Shown here: piece by piece, positions 15,855 through 24,651 of the stretch
Position numbering within the stretch: position 1 is the first letter of the stretch
Layout of the letters: each line of letters begins with the position of its first letter
Assembly: GCA_028287065.1 (NCBI GenBank)
Contig: JAQBQJ010000042.1
Span: 1 to 40,769, forward strand
Direction: 5' to 3'
Source: Labilithrix sp.
GTDB taxonomy: Bacteria > Myxococcota_A > Polyangia > Polyangiales > Polyangiaceae
DNA: 40,769 bases
The notes under the pieces: model-generated
Database searches by the model: none
The model's input: only the letters and a program-made list of their open reading frames with translations
What the model was told of the DNA's origin: nothing
Translations under genes and position numbers: made by a program

Positions 15855-16565
15855 TCAGCGACTCGACGACGCCGTCTTTCCGTAACGCTTCCGGATCGAC
15901 CGCACCGCCGCCTCGAGCTCCTCTTGCTCCGCTTCCTCGCTGAAGCCGTCCGCGCTCGAGTCCCGTGCCGGCGCCTCGCAGTACGCGTCCCATCCGCAGC
16001 GCTGTTTCCCCGCGCAGTCGCGGTCCGTGCGACACGACTTGCGACGCATCGCATACGCCGGGCAGCCCGGGAAATCAGGCGGGCAGTCGGCCGGATCGTG
16101 ACAGCGCATCGGGATCACGCCGCCCGGAAGCGACTGCGCGCCCTCCTGCAGCTTGCCGACGATCGTCGCGACATGCGGCCAGTCCGGCGAGCCGCTCCCG
16201 CCCACCGGATTGCCCTCCGCATCGAGCGCCACGAAGAAATATTTCGTGTCGCCCGTCACGGTGCTCACCTCGCGACACGACACCTCGCCCTCCCACGTCT
16301 GTCCCGTGCGCGCGAGCTCCATCGGATGCCAGCCGCGCGAGCCCCACGTCCGCACCAGCACGACCACGTGCTCCGTCCCCGACGCGAGCGGCATGCGCAC
16401 GCGAAGCGGCAACGGCGTGAGCACCTCCTGCCGCGTCACGAACTCGACGCTCGGCGCCGCCGGTCCGAGCTCCTGCGGAGCGACGGTCGCGCACGAGAGC
16501 GCAGCGAACGAGAGCACGCCACAGGCGACAGCGCCGAACCACGAGAAGCAAGACGATGAGCGCAT
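15855..16565 (-). CDS. Hypothetical lipoprotein with Cys-rich C-terminus
   Basis: A 236-residue lipoprotein. The ATG at 16565 (MRSSSCFSWF) is preceded by GGAGG at ideal spacing, so I prefer it to the in-frame ATG at 16607. The lipobox is AALSC (about residue 25). A beta-rich central domain (about 40-150: EHVVVLVRTWGSRGWHPMEL...YFFVALDAEGNPVGG) is followed by six or more closely spaced cysteines (MRCHDPADCPPDFPGCPAY...SCRTDRDCAGKQRCGWDAYC) and a charged helical tail. Proteins of this plan are common next to envelope signalling genes in myxobacteria. It lies 136 bp downstream of the histidine kinase gene on the same strand and may be co-transcribed. Confidence 0.68.
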   Translation of the reverse strand: MRSSSCFSWFGAVACGVLSFAALSCATVAPQELGPAAPSVEFVTRQEVLTPLPLRVRMPLASGTEHVVVLVRTWGSRGWHPMELARTGQTWEGEVSCREVSTVTGDTKYFFVALDAEGNPVGGSGSPDWPHVATIVGKLQEGAQSLPGGVIPMRCHDPADCPPDFPGCPAYAMRRKSCRTDRDCAGKQRCGWDAYCEAPARDSSADGFSEEAEQEELEAAVRSIRKRYGKTASSSR

Positions 16566-16701
16566 GAATCCTCCGAGACGAAAGCCGAGCCGCGCCAACG
16601 CTTCCACCGGAGTTGGCGCGCCGCAAGAGGTGGAACCGACCGCCCATGGCCGGCTTGGGCGCTTTCCGTCAGTCCGTTGCGATGCCGCCGGGCGATGGCG
16701 C

Positions 16702-18930
16702 TCACGATCCCAGCGGCGGCGGGGGGATCGGCTCGATCACGAACTTCGTTCCGTTGCCCTTCTCGGTCACGAAGTGAACGGCGTATCCGGCCTCGCGCAC
16801 GTAGGCCCGCACCGCATCGAGCCCGATGCCGCGTCCCGCGAGCCCGTCGCTCGCATCGCGCGTCGACAGACCCGGCATGAACACGACCTCCGCCCCATCC
16901 ACCTCCGCGCCGTCTTCGACCAGACCGAGCGCACGCGCACGCGCGACGATGCGCCCGAGGTCCATCCCCGCACCGTCGTCCTCGACGACGATCACGGGAC
17001 CGTGCTCGCCCTCCTGCGCCGAAGCCCAGATGCTTCCGACCTCGTTCTTGCCGGCGCGCGCACGCTCCTCCTCCGGTTCGATGCCATGCGCGACCGAGTT
17101 CCGTACGAGATGCGTCATCACTCCCGCGAGCACGTCGGAGAGAGCCGCCGGGATCCGCACCTCGCGCCCCTCGACGACCAGCTCGACGCGCTTGCCTTCA
17201 CGCGCCGCCCAGTCGGGCGCGCGCTCCGCGATGGTCGCGAGCGCCTCGCCGAACGGCCGTGCAGCGAGCCGCTTGATCGCCCGCGTCAGCTCGTCGTCGT
17301 GATCGCCGGCGAGGGCGAGCACCGACTCGAGATCCGACCGCTGCACCGAGGCTTGCTCGAGCGCCGCGCTGCCGATCGGCGACGCCGCGACGAAGTCCTG
17401 GCGGGTCCGATCGACCGCGGAGTCCACGCGGAACAGGCGCGCGCGGATGGCCGAGGCCGCGTCGCCCGCCACGTCGCGATCGGCGAGCGCGGCTCCGTTC
17501 TTGCGGAGGGCGGCGAGCGTCTCCTCGAGCTCCTCGAACGCGGCCTCGAGCTCGGGGAGATCGAACGCGCGCGCCTCTCCCTTCATCGTGTGCACGTGAC
17601 GGAAGATCTCCTCGACCGTGGCCATGTCCAGCGGCTCGATCGACAGCGCATCGCCGTCGAGCCGCTCGAAGAAGCGCGCCACCCGCTCGCGCGCCGTCGC
17701 GATGTAACGCACGAAGAGCTGCGCTCCGCCCGCGACGAGCCTGCGCATCGCCGCCATCCGCTTCGCGTGCTCTTCCTCTTGCGTCGCGACGGCCTGTTCG
17801 AGCTTTCGCTTCTCGCTCACGTCGGTCGCGAGCACCATCACGCGATCGACCTTCCCGTCCTTCGCGACCGGACGGAACTCGAGCTCGAGCGGCAGCAGGG
17901 CGCGCTCTCCGTCCTTGCCGCGCTGGAGCGTGACCTCCTTCGGCGCGAGCTCCGCGAACGACGACCAATCGTCGAGCGCGATGTCGAACGCGCTCTCCTG
18001 CCATTCGACGAAGGCCTGTGCCTCGACCTCGGTCTCCGCCTTCGGCCCGAACAGGAGCTGCCGGATCGGTCGGCCCTCGAGCTCGGCCGTCGCGAAGATC
18101 TTCGAGGCTTGACGCGAGACCGCGCCGCGCACCTTGCCCTCGCGATCGAACGCGACGATCGCCTGGCCCATGTGATCGAACAGGTCGCGCAGGTTCTGCG
18201 TGGCCGCTGCGAGGCGCCGTTCCCGATCTCCGATCTCCTCGCTCATGCGATTGAACGCGCCGGCGAGCTGCCCGAGCTCGTCGGTCGAGTGCACGTCGAC
18301 GCGCGTCGCGAGATCGCCGCCGCCGACGCGACGCGCAGCATCCGAGAGGCGCCGCAGCGGGCTCACGATCTGCGTGCGTGAAATCACGATGAGCACCAAA
18401 GCCGTGCCCGCCGCGAGCAGGAACGTGAGCCAGAAGATCTGGCGCCGGCTCTCCGCGAAGGCCGCGTTCTCGCGCGCCAGCGAGAACACGATCCGCGCGC
18501 GCCCCACGTTCGCGTCTCCACGCCCGACGACGAGCCTCGCGACCTCGACGCGATCGTCGTGGAACACACCGCGCCCTACCTGCGCGCCGTCGATGGGCGC
18601 GGACGCGTCACACCCGCGCTCGATCTTCGCGACCGGCTTCGTCTCCTCCTTCAGGAACACCGCCGCGCACTGCACTTCGCCGTTCCTCTCGAGGTGCCGC
18701 AGCTCGGTCTCGATCGCCTCGGTGTCCGCGAAATCCAGGGGCGCCGCGAGCGATGCCGCGAACAGATCGGCGACCATCATCGCCGCCGTCTCCTTCGACG
18801 CGAGCAGCGACTGCCGCTCGCGTCGGGTCAGCTCGCGATAGAGGAGCACCGAGACGAGGAGGAGCACCGCCAACGTGGCGATGGTCAGCTTCGTCCCGAT
18901 CGAGACTCCGCGACCTAAATCGCCGAGCAC
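16702..18930 (-). CDS. Membrane histidine kinase with CheA-like HPt domain
   Basis: A 742-residue kinase. TM1 (about 15-30) and TM2 (about 166-184) enclose a periplasmic sensor of about 135 residues. HAMP (185-240) and a PAS-like region (245-375, ending in VMVLATDVSEKRKLE) follow, then a coiled segment. An HPt-type phosphotransfer domain has the phospho-accepting His447 in HTMKG. The HATPase_c domain has N611 (HLVRNSVAHGIE), the G1 box DDGAGMD and the G2 box GRGIGL. It resembles CheA P1-P4 but lacks P2 and the CheW-like P5. The only usable start is the GTG at 18930, inside a palindromic repeat. It diverges from the YfiR-family and TonB receptor genes, a common sensing trio. No response regulator is adjacent. 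Confidence 0.9.
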   Translation of the reverse strand: MLGDLGRGVSIGTKLTIATLAVLLLVSVLLYRELTRRERQSLLASKETAAMMVADLFAASLAAPLDFADTEAIETELRHLERNGEVQCAAVFLKEETKPVAKIERGCDASAPIDGAQVGRGVFHDDRVEVARLVVGRGDANVGRARIVFSLARENAAFAESRRQIFWLTFLLAAGTALVLIVISRTQIVSPLRRLSDAARRVGGGDLATRVDVHSTDELGQLAGAFNRMSEEIGDRERRLAAATQNLRDLFDHMGQAIVAFDREGKVRGAVSRQASKIFATAELEGRPIRQLLFGPKAETEVEAQAFVEWQESAFDIALDDWSSFAELAPKEVTLQRGKDGERALLPLELEFRPVAKDGKVDRVMVLATDVSEKRKLEQAVATQEEEHAKRMAAMRRLVAGGAQLFVRYIATARERVARFFERLDGDALSIEPLDMATVEEIFRHVHTMKGEARAFDLPELEAAFEELEETLAALRKNGAALADRDVAGDAASAIRARLFRVDSAVDRTRQDFVAASPIGSAALEQASVQRSDLESVLALAGDHDDELTRAIKRLAARPFGEALATIAERAPDWAAREGKRVELVVEGREVRIPAALSDVLAGVMTHLVRNSVAHGIEPEEERARAGKNEVGSIWASAQEGEHGPVIVVEDDGAGMDLGRIVARARALGLVEDGAEVDGAEVVFMPGLSTRDASDGLAGRGIGLDAVRAYVREAGYAVHFVTEKGNGTKFVIEPIPPPPLGS

Positions 18931-18965
18931 GATTCTCGTCCCTCGAATCGCGCGCGGCGATTTAG
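18915..18965 (-). repeat. 51-nt hairpin with invariant loop (copy 2, inverted)
   Basis: The 21-nt arms are 18915-18935 and 18945-18965; the loop at 18936-18944 reads GAGGGACGA on the minus strand. There are two mismatches in the stem. Outer ends are CTAAATCGCCG/CGGCGATTTAG, different from the GGA-type stems of copies 1 and 3 but fully paired. The histidine kinase start codon (GTG, 18930-18928) lies in its left arm. Confidence 0.85.
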
Positions 18966-19162
18966 TTCCACCCTAGTGGGGACTTCGTCCCCCTCGCTCG
19001 CGGGCTCGCGAGCCTCCCCGACTCGCCTTCGGCGAACCGTGCTTCGCACGGGAAGAGCCCAAATCGTGGCCTCCTGTCGTGCGCAGCACGACTTCGCCGA
19101 AGGCGATGGGGGAGGATCGTTGCGCAGCAACGAGGGGGCCTCCGGCCCCACCTGAGTGGAAG

Positions 19163-19213
19163 CTAAATGGAGAAGCATGAGTCGAGGGACGAGAATCACG
19201 CTCCTCCATTTAG
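19163..19213 (+). repeat. 51-nt hairpin with invariant loop (copy 3)
   Basis: The 21-nt arms are 19163-19183 and 19193-19213, with loop GAGGGACGA at 19184-19192. Three stem mismatches; on the minus strand at least one would be a G-U wobble. Outer ends are CTAAATGGAG/CTCCATTTAG. It forms the right end of copy B and lies 56 bp before the preferred start of the YfiR-family gene. Confidence 0.85.
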
Positions 19214-19268
19214 GCGTGGGTTCTTCACGAGGTTCCCCGCCCGGCATGGTAAACCGCGGGCCGTAGCA

Positions 19269-19859
19269 GTGGGGTGCCGTTCGATCATAGGGCGTTTCGC
19301 GCTCGCGATGAGCGTCGTCGCCTGCGTCCTCCTCGCGCCGCGCAAGAGCCTCGGTGACGAGGTCGCGGTGCCGGTCGCTCTGCAGGCAGAGCTCCTCGCG
19401 AAGGTCGCCTCGTACGATCGCAACCTCGCCACGCGCGCCGGCGATCGCGTTCACGTCCTCATCGTCGTCAACGCGAAGAACGACGCGTCGAACAGCTTCG
19501 CGAAGCACATCACGAGCGCGCTCGGCGGCGTCGACAAGATCGGCGGCCTCCCGCACGACGAGACCACCGCGCCGTTCGGCGGCGCGAAGGCGCTCGCCGA
19601 GACCTGCCGCGAAAGGCGCATCGCGATCGTGTATCTCGCGCCGGGCCTCGCCGACGAGGTGCCGGGGATCCGCTCGGCGCTCGACGGCGTGAACGTGCTG
19701 AGCGTCGCGGCCGACGCCGCCGAGGTCGCGAAGGGCATCGTGCTCGGGTTCGACCTCGTGTCCGGCAAGCCGAAGATCGTCGTGCATCTCGGACAGGCGA
19801 AGCGCCAGGAAGTCTCGTTCAAGGCGGAGCTCCTCAAGCTCGCGAAGGTGCTCGAATGA
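19269..19859 (+). CDS. YfiR-family (DUF4154) periplasmic protein
   Basis: A 196-residue exported protein. From the GTG at 19269 the N-terminus is a good signal peptide (IIGRFALAMSVVACVLLAPRKSLG). The mature domain matches the YfiR/DUF4154 pattern: LLAKVASYDRNLATRAGDRVHVLIVVN, a central ALAETCRERRIAIVYLAPGL, then VPGIRSALDGVNVLSVAAD and the closing VSGKPKIVVHLGQAKRQEVSFKAELLKLAKVLE. YfiR proteins are periplasmic regulators of membrane sensor enzymes. Starts at 19167 (inside hairpin copy 3) and 19308 are alternatives; the first adds a non-signal, repeat-derived extension. Its stop overlaps the TonB receptor start (ATGA, 19856-19859), so the two are coupled. It probably relays signal between the receptor and the divergent histidine kinase. 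Confidence 0.8.
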   Translation: MGCRSIIGRFALAMSVVACVLLAPRKSLGDEVAVPVALQAELLAKVASYDRNLATRAGDRVHVLIVVNAKNDASNSFAKHITSALGGVDKIGGLPHDETTAPFGGAKALAETCRERRIAIVYLAPGLADEVPGIRSALDGVNVLSVAADAAEVAKGIVLGFDLVSGKPKIVVHLGQAKRQEVSFKAELLKLAKVLE

Positions 19860-22111
19860 GCGCGCGCACGAAGCATTTCCTCGTCGCGCTGCTCGGCGCC
19901 GCGTCGCTCCTCGCGGCGTCGCCGGCGCGCGCCGACGACGCCGACACGAGCACGAGCACGAGCGACCTCGAAGGCCTGCTCAACGAGAACGTCGTCCAGG
20001 CCGCGTCGAAGACCTCCGAGGTCGGAACGACCGCACCGGCGACCGTGACGACCGTCACCGCCGAGGACCTGCGTCGCTACGGCATCCGCACGCTCGCCGA
20101 GGCGATCGACTTCCTCTCGCTCGGCGCGGTCACGTCGGACTCGCAGCACGTCGTCGACATCGGCGCGCGCGGCGTGATGATCCCGAACGACAACGGCGAC
20201 CACATGCTGTTGCTCGTGAACGGGCACACGCAGAACGAGCCGCTCTTCGGCCGCGCCGTGTTCGGTCGCGGCGCGTCGATTCCGCTCGAGATGATCGACC
20301 ACATCGAGGTCATCCTCGGTCCGGGCTCGGTCCTCTACGGCTCGAACGCGATGCTCGGCGTCATCAACGTCGTCACGAAGCGCGCGAAGGACTGGTCCGG
20401 CGTGCACGGCGTCGCGGAGGTCGAGCCCGGCAAGTCGTGGCGCGGCCTCGTCGGCGCCGGCGTCCTGTTCCAGACGCCGCTGGCGAAGGACCCCGCGGAC
20501 CTCACCGTCGCGCTCGAGTACTACAAGCACGACGGCCCTGCGTTCTTCTACGAATACCGCTACGGCGGCATCGACGGCGCCAGCGGGCGCCCGTACCGCT
20601 ACTCGCGCAACGGGCCGGAGAACGGCTACTGGGGCGGCGTCGCGAACGATGGATACTACACGCGTCTTCCGTCGGGGTTCCTGCGCCTCGCGCTCGGCGA
20701 CTTCGAGCTCAACGTGCAGGCGAGCTCGTTCGATCACGCCGCGCCGTACCGATCGCGCTACACGAAGGTCTTCCAGGACTTCGACGATCCCGACTCGCAC
20801 GAGCGCGATCGCCGCCTCGGCATCGACCTCACGCACCGCGCGCGCCTCTCGTCGATCGCGCGGGTCACGTCGCGCGCCTATGTCGACGGCTGGGACTGGT
20901 TCGCGGACGTCAACGTCTCGTCGAAGGCAGCATGCCTCGGCGCCGGCGACACCAGCGCGAACACGTGCACGCTCGGCGGCCGCGGTCGCTCGCGCTGGGC
21001 GGGCCTCGAGCTCCGCACCGATCTCGACTGGCTCCAGACGTCGGAGCTCGTGACGACGATCGGCGTCGACGGTCGTCTCCGCGAGATCAAGTCGAAGGTC
21101 GACTTCTTCGACTTCGACACGGGGCGTCCGCTGCAATCGAGCCAGGGCCTCATCGATCGCAACGACACGCTCATCGGCGCGTATCTCCAGCAGACGATCC
21201 TCCCCACGCGCTGGCTAAGCTTCAACCTCGGCGCGCGGCTCGACAAGGAGACGCGCTTCGACGGCGTCATCTCGCCTCGCTTCGCCGCGGCGGTGCGCAC
21301 GTGGCAGGGCGGCACGCTGAAGGGCAGCTACGCGGAGGCGTTCCGCTCGCCGTCGTTCGCCGAGACCGACTACGTGAGCACGCTGCAGCTCCCCGTCGCC
21401 GGCACGCTGCGGCCCGAGCGCGTGCGCTCCGTCGAGGGCTCGTTCGAGCAGAAGCTCGGCGCGCAGCGGCTCCTCTTCGGCGTCTTCCGATCGTGGTGGC
21501 AAGACATCGTCGAGAACCACATCCTCTCGGTCGCCGAGCAGCGCGAGGCGGTACGGCTCGGGCAGGTCACGCTGAACACCTTCGGCGTGGGACAGTTCCG
21601 CAACGTCTCGCAGATCGACAACTGGGGCCTGAACGGCACGTTCGAGGGCACCGCAGGGACGGACCAGCAGCTCCACTACGGGCTCAACGTCACGGCGGCC
21701 ATCGCGCGGCGCGACGAGAGCGGCGTGCAGCGCGTCCCGCTCGCCGTCGCTCCGCAGCTCTTCGGCAACGCGCGCATCGCCTACGACATCCCGGGTGACT
21801 GGCCGACGCTCGCGCTCGCGACGCACTACATCGGCAAGCGCCCGATCGATCGCGCGTACGACGGCGGCTGGCCGAGCGGCAACTACGCACCGCCGCAGCT
21901 CGAGACGCGCGCTACGATCTCCGGACCGCTCCCGTTCGTGCGCGGGCTCTCGTATCGTCTCACGGCGACGTACGCGATCGCCGATCGTGGTGCTTACGTC
22001 GTCGGCGCGCAGCAGGTGTACGAAGGCATCACGCCGGATCGGTCTCCGCAGCTGCTGCCGCTCGATCAGTTCCGGACGTCCATCGGTCTCCAGTACGATC
22101 TCCTTCCCTGA
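19856..22111 (+). CDS. TonB-dependent outer-membrane receptor
   Basis: A 751-residue receptor. A signal peptide (LVALLGAASLLAASPARA|DD) precedes a plug domain (about 35-175) with VVQAASKTSEVGTTAPATVTT, RTLAEAIDFL, the VNGHTQNEPLFG segment and the characteristic IEVILGPGSVLYGSNAMLGVINVVTK. The rest is a 22-strand type barrel with YAEAFRSPSFAETDY and PERVRSVEGSFEQKL late in the sequence; the C-terminal strand is SIGLQYDLLP. Such receptors import siderophores, cobalamin or oligosaccharides using TonB energy, or act as signal transducers. The substrate is unknown. Pairing with a YfiR gene and divergent sensor kinase favours a sensing role. No N-terminal FecA-type signalling domain is present. Confidence 0.92.
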   Translation: MSARTKHFLVALLGAASLLAASPARADDADTSTSTSDLEGLLNENVVQAASKTSEVGTTAPATVTTVTAEDLRRYGIRTLAEAIDFLSLGAVTSDSQHVVDIGARGVMIPNDNGDHMLLLVNGHTQNEPLFGRAVFGRGASIPLEMIDHIEVILGPGSVLYGSNAMLGVINVVTKRAKDWSGVHGVAEVEPGKSWRGLVGAGVLFQTPLAKDPADLTVALEYYKHDGPAFFYEYRYGGIDGASGRPYRYSRNGPENGYWGGVANDGYYTRLPSGFLRLALGDFELNVQASSFDHAAPYRSRYTKVFQDFDDPDSHERDRRLGIDLTHRARLSSIARVTSRAYVDGWDWFADVNVSSKAACLGAGDTSANTCTLGGRGRSRWAGLELRTDLDWLQTSELVTTIGVDGRLREIKSKVDFFDFDTGRPLQSSQGLIDRNDTLIGAYLQQTILPTRWLSFNLGARLDKETRFDGVISPRFAAAVRTWQGGTLKGSYAEAFRSPSFAETDYVSTLQLPVAGTLRPERVRSVEGSFEQKLGAQRLLFGVFRSWWQDIVENHILSVAEQREAVRLGQVTLNTFGVGQFRNVSQIDNWGLNGTFEGTAGTDQQLHYGLNVTAAIARRDESGVQRVPLAVAPQLFGNARIAYDIPGDWPTLALATHYIGKRPIDRAYDGGWPSGNYAPPQLETRATISGPLPFVRGLSYRLTATYAIADRGAYVVGAQQVYEGITPDRSPQLLPLDQFRTSIGLQYDLLP

Positions 22112-22114
22112 GTC

Positions 22115-22528
22115 ATGCGTCGCGCCCTCGTCCTCCTCATGATGTTCGCGGTGCTCGGCGCCGGCTTCCGCCTGCTGTCGGCATGCCTGACCGTCACGCC
22201 GATCATCGTCGAGCGCGATGCCTTCGGCGGGCCGGACGCGGGGTGCCTCAAGTGTCTGCAGGGACCCGAGGCGTGCGCCGGCCTCATCGAGGACTGCGAG
22301 GGCGACCCGCGCTGCAAGCCGATTTACGCGTGCATGGTGCGCGAGACCTGCCTCGATCTCCTCACCTTGGACGACAAGATCAAGTGCGGCTTGCCCTGCG
22401 CGCAAGACGCGGGAATCCAGAGCGCATCCGACCCGGTCATCACTACGTACCTCGTGGGACTGGTCGCATGTGGACAGGAGAAGTGCGCAGGCCCCTGCAA
22501 TCTTTCGGACGCCGGCGTGGGCCTCTGA
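22115..22528 (+). CDS. Small Cys-rich lipoprotein
   Basis: A 137-residue lipoprotein starting 3 bp after the receptor stop. The signal MRRALVLLMMFAVLGAGFRL leads to the lipobox LLSAC (Cys24). The mature part has about 11 cysteines in spaced pairs (CLKCLQG, CAGLIEDCEGDPRCKPIYAC, CGLPCAQDAG, CGQEKCAGPC), so it is probably disulfide-stabilised in the periplasm or at the outer membrane. The tight spacing suggests co-transcription with the receptor, though it also begins the following lipoprotein-kinase cluster. Function unknown. Confidence 0.7.
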   Translation: MRRALVLLMMFAVLGAGFRLLSACLTVTPIIVERDAFGGPDAGCLKCLQGPEACAGLIEDCEGDPRCKPIYACMVRETCLDLLTLDDKIKCGLPCAQDAGIQSASDPVITTYLVGLVACGQEKCAGPCNLSDAGVGL

Positions 22529-22565
22529 CGACGTTCACTACGCTCTCGACTGTTATCGTCATGAC

Positions 22566-24638
22566 GTGGGGAGGAGCGTGCGCGATACATCCATCGGGCG
22601 TGTCCTGACCTCTTCGGTCATCCTGGGCATCGTCGTCGCCGTGGTGCACATCGGCTGTGGCGCTCCCGAGGATCCCGGCGCTCCCGATGCGCCCGATGCC
22701 GCGATGGACATCGACGGCACCTCCGCATGTTTCGGCATCGCCGACGGCGCGCCGTGCAGCAACGGCACGAAGCTGTGCGTGCGTGGCGTGTGCTCCGATC
22801 CTTCGTGCGGCGACGGCATCGTCACGGCCCCGGAGGAATGCGATCGCGGCGCGCTGAACGCTCCTGGATCGGGCTGCGAGACGACGTGCAAGCACACCTG
22901 CGTCTCGACGGACGCTGCACGCAACTGCCAGACGAGCGACTCGTGCGCGACGAGCGGCTCGTGCGACGACGCCACGCACATCTGCAAGCTCGGCGGACCG
23001 AAGCCGACCGGCGCGAGCTGCGGTCAGGGAAAGTTCTGCAAGGGCGCCGAGTGTGTCGACGCTCTCTGCGGTGACGCGGTCGTCACGCCGCCCGAGACCT
23101 GTGACAACGGCGACGCGAACGGGCCCGGCACGGGCTGCGAGAAGACGTGCAAGCAGACGTGCGTGAATCCGCTGACGGACTGTCCGGCCACGCCGTGCAA
23201 CATCGCGACGTGCACCGCCGATCATCGCTGCGCGACCACGCCGGACGCGACGAAGAACGGTCAGGCCTGCGCCGCGAGTCTCGTGTGCAAGGCAGGAGCG
23301 TGCATCGCTCCGGGCGCGACGTGCGGAAACGGCATCCTCGAAGGCGGAGAGGAATGCGATGCCGGCGCGAGCAACGGTCCGGGCAGCGGCTGCGAGACGA
23401 TCTGCAAGTTCTCGTGCAGCGGTCCGGGCACGCAGGGCTCGTGCGTCGACATGAACGCGTGTCACGCCGCGCCGACGTGCACCGCCGTGACGATAGGCGG
23501 CAACCCCGGTCAGAAGTGCGTGACCGGTGCGAACAAGGCCGACGGCGTCACGTGCGGCGTTGGCAGCATCTGCCTCGCATCCGTGTGCAAGCCTTCGGTC
23601 TGCGGCGACGGATATCGCGACGCCGCGAAGAACGAGCAGTGCGACGACGGCAACGTGACCAAGCTCGATGCGTGCGACAACACGTGCAAGTTCGAGCAGA
23701 GCCACCGCGTCATCGGCATGAGGATGCAGTTCGGTACGGACGCGTATTGCACGACGAACGCGCTCGGCAGCGCCATCGCGGGCGTCGCGCGCACCTCGTT
23801 CCAGGACAGCCTCGATGCCGGCATCAAGGACGGCTCGGTGTCCGCGCTGTTCACGTTCGCCGGCGACCTCGCCGGCGCGACCGGACCGGTGACGGTCGGC
23901 AACATCTCCGGGGCTCCTCCGAGCAACGCGGCTCCGTACGACGGCGTGAGCGATCTCGACTGGTGGTACGCGCCCACGCCGTCGTCGATCGACGCGACGC
24001 GCACGGCTCGAGCGAAGCTCACGGGCACGTACGCGGGCGGCGCGCTCGATGCGACCGGTCACCTCAACCTCATCACGTCCGTCGGTGGCTCGCTGGCGAG
24101 CCTCGCGGTGTCCGGCGCGAAGATCACCATCCCGATCGGGGCCGCCAACGTGCCGACGACGGCGGCCGCTGCCGCGCCGCCCGGTCACGTCGCCTCCGAG
24201 CATCTCGTCTCCACGCTCCAGAGCTTCAGCTCGGCCGGCGGAACGGCGGGCGCGCCGACCGGACAGATGTGCGGGAACATCGCGGCGACGTCGCTCGATC
24301 AGACCGCGGCTCCGCTCTCGTTCCTCCCCGGAGGCGCGAATCCGTGCTTCGAGAAGTACACGACGGCCAACCGCTTGATCGACATCATCGTCTCTGGCTG
24401 CAAGGTGACGGCCCTCAAGATCACGGCGATAAAGCCGACCCAGCCTGACCAGGCGGACCCCGACGTCACGCCCGCCGGTGCAGGCGCGCCGTATGCGCTG
24501 TCCGCCGACCCGACCACGAAACGCGTGACGGGCTGCAAGGACAAGAACGGGGCCGTCGTACCGCTCCAGGCGTGTCTCAATGCCGCCGCCTATTCGATGT
24601 CGTTCAAGTACGCCACCGATCGTGTGATCATTAGATAA
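22566..24638 (+). CDS. Lipoprotein with four myxobacterial disulfide repeats
   Basis: About 690 residues from the GTG at 22566. The signal (SSVILGIVVAVVHIG-C) gives a lipobox at about residue 35. Four repeats of the myxobacterial Cys-rich type (TIGR02232-like) follow: CGDGIVTAPEECDRG, CGDAVVTPPETCDNG, CGNGILEGGEECDAG and CGDGYRDAAKNEQCDDGN, each ending in a C-x(2-3)-C cluster. From about residue 380 there is a large beta-rich domain without these repeats (HRVIGMRMQFGTDAYC... to the end). GTG at 22578 is an alternative start but sits only 1 nt from the purine-rich GGAGGAG. It is probably surface-exposed, with unknown ligand. It ends 13 bp before the kinase-receiver gene, suggesting an operon. 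Confidence 0.75.
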   Translation: MGRSVRDTSIGRVLTSSVILGIVVAVVHIGCGAPEDPGAPDAPDAAMDIDGTSACFGIADGAPCSNGTKLCVRGVCSDPSCGDGIVTAPEECDRGALNAPGSGCETTCKHTCVSTDAARNCQTSDSCATSGSCDDATHICKLGGPKPTGASCGQGKFCKGAECVDALCGDAVVTPPETCDNGDANGPGTGCEKTCKQTCVNPLTDCPATPCNIATCTADHRCATTPDATKNGQACAASLVCKAGACIAPGATCGNGILEGGEECDAGASNGPGSGCETICKFSCSGPGTQGSCVDMNACHAAPTCTAVTIGGNPGQKCVTGANKADGVTCGVGSICLASVCKPSVCGDGYRDAAKNEQCDDGNVTKLDACDNTCKFEQSHRVIGMRMQFGTDAYCTTNALGSAIAGVARTSFQDSLDAGIKDGSVSALFTFAGDLAGATGPVTVGNISGAPPSNAAPYDGVSDLDWWYAPTPSSIDATRTARAKLTGTYAGGALDATGHLNLITSVGGSLASLAVSGAKITIPIGAANVPTTAAAAAPPGHVASEHLVSTLQSFSSAGGTAGAPTGQMCGNIAATSLDQTAAPLSFLPGGANPCFEKYTTANRLIDIIVSGCKVTALKITAIKPTQPDQADPDVTPAGAGAPYALSADPTTKRVTGCKDKNGAVVPLQACLNAAAYSMSFKYATDRVIIR

Positions 24639-24651
24639 GAGGCTCCGGCCC

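Larger units (their letters stand above)
18915..19213 (+). repeat. Composite palindromic repeat element (copy B, complete)
   Basis: The element is bounded by two 51-nt hairpins in opposite orientation (18915-18965 and 19163-19213). Flanking sequence just inside both is also inverted (GGTGGAACTAAAT versus GAGTGGAAGCTAAAT). Between them are eight mini-hairpins: GGGGAC-TTC-GTCCCC (18978-18992), GCTCGCG-GGCT-CGCGAGC (18996-19013), TCGCC-TTC-GGCGA (19023-19035), CCGTGC-TTC-GCACGG (19037-19051), GTCGTGC-GCA-GCACGAC (19076-19092), TCGCC-GAA-GGCGA (19094-19106), CGTTGC-GCA-GCAACG (19118-19132) and GGGGCC-TCC-GGCCCC (19135-19149). The right half matches copy A at 1-145. It fills the divergent promoter region of the histidine kinase and YfiR genes. 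Confidence 0.85.

Noticed and set aside
19451-21136. 561-codon minus-strand frame opposite the YfiR and TonB genes
   Set aside because: Composition is typical of an antisense shadow, while the plus strand has two recognised families.
22218-22565. Start of the four-repeat lipoprotein at 22218
   Set aside because: That extension overlaps the preceding lipoprotein gene in another frame and would bury the signal peptide.
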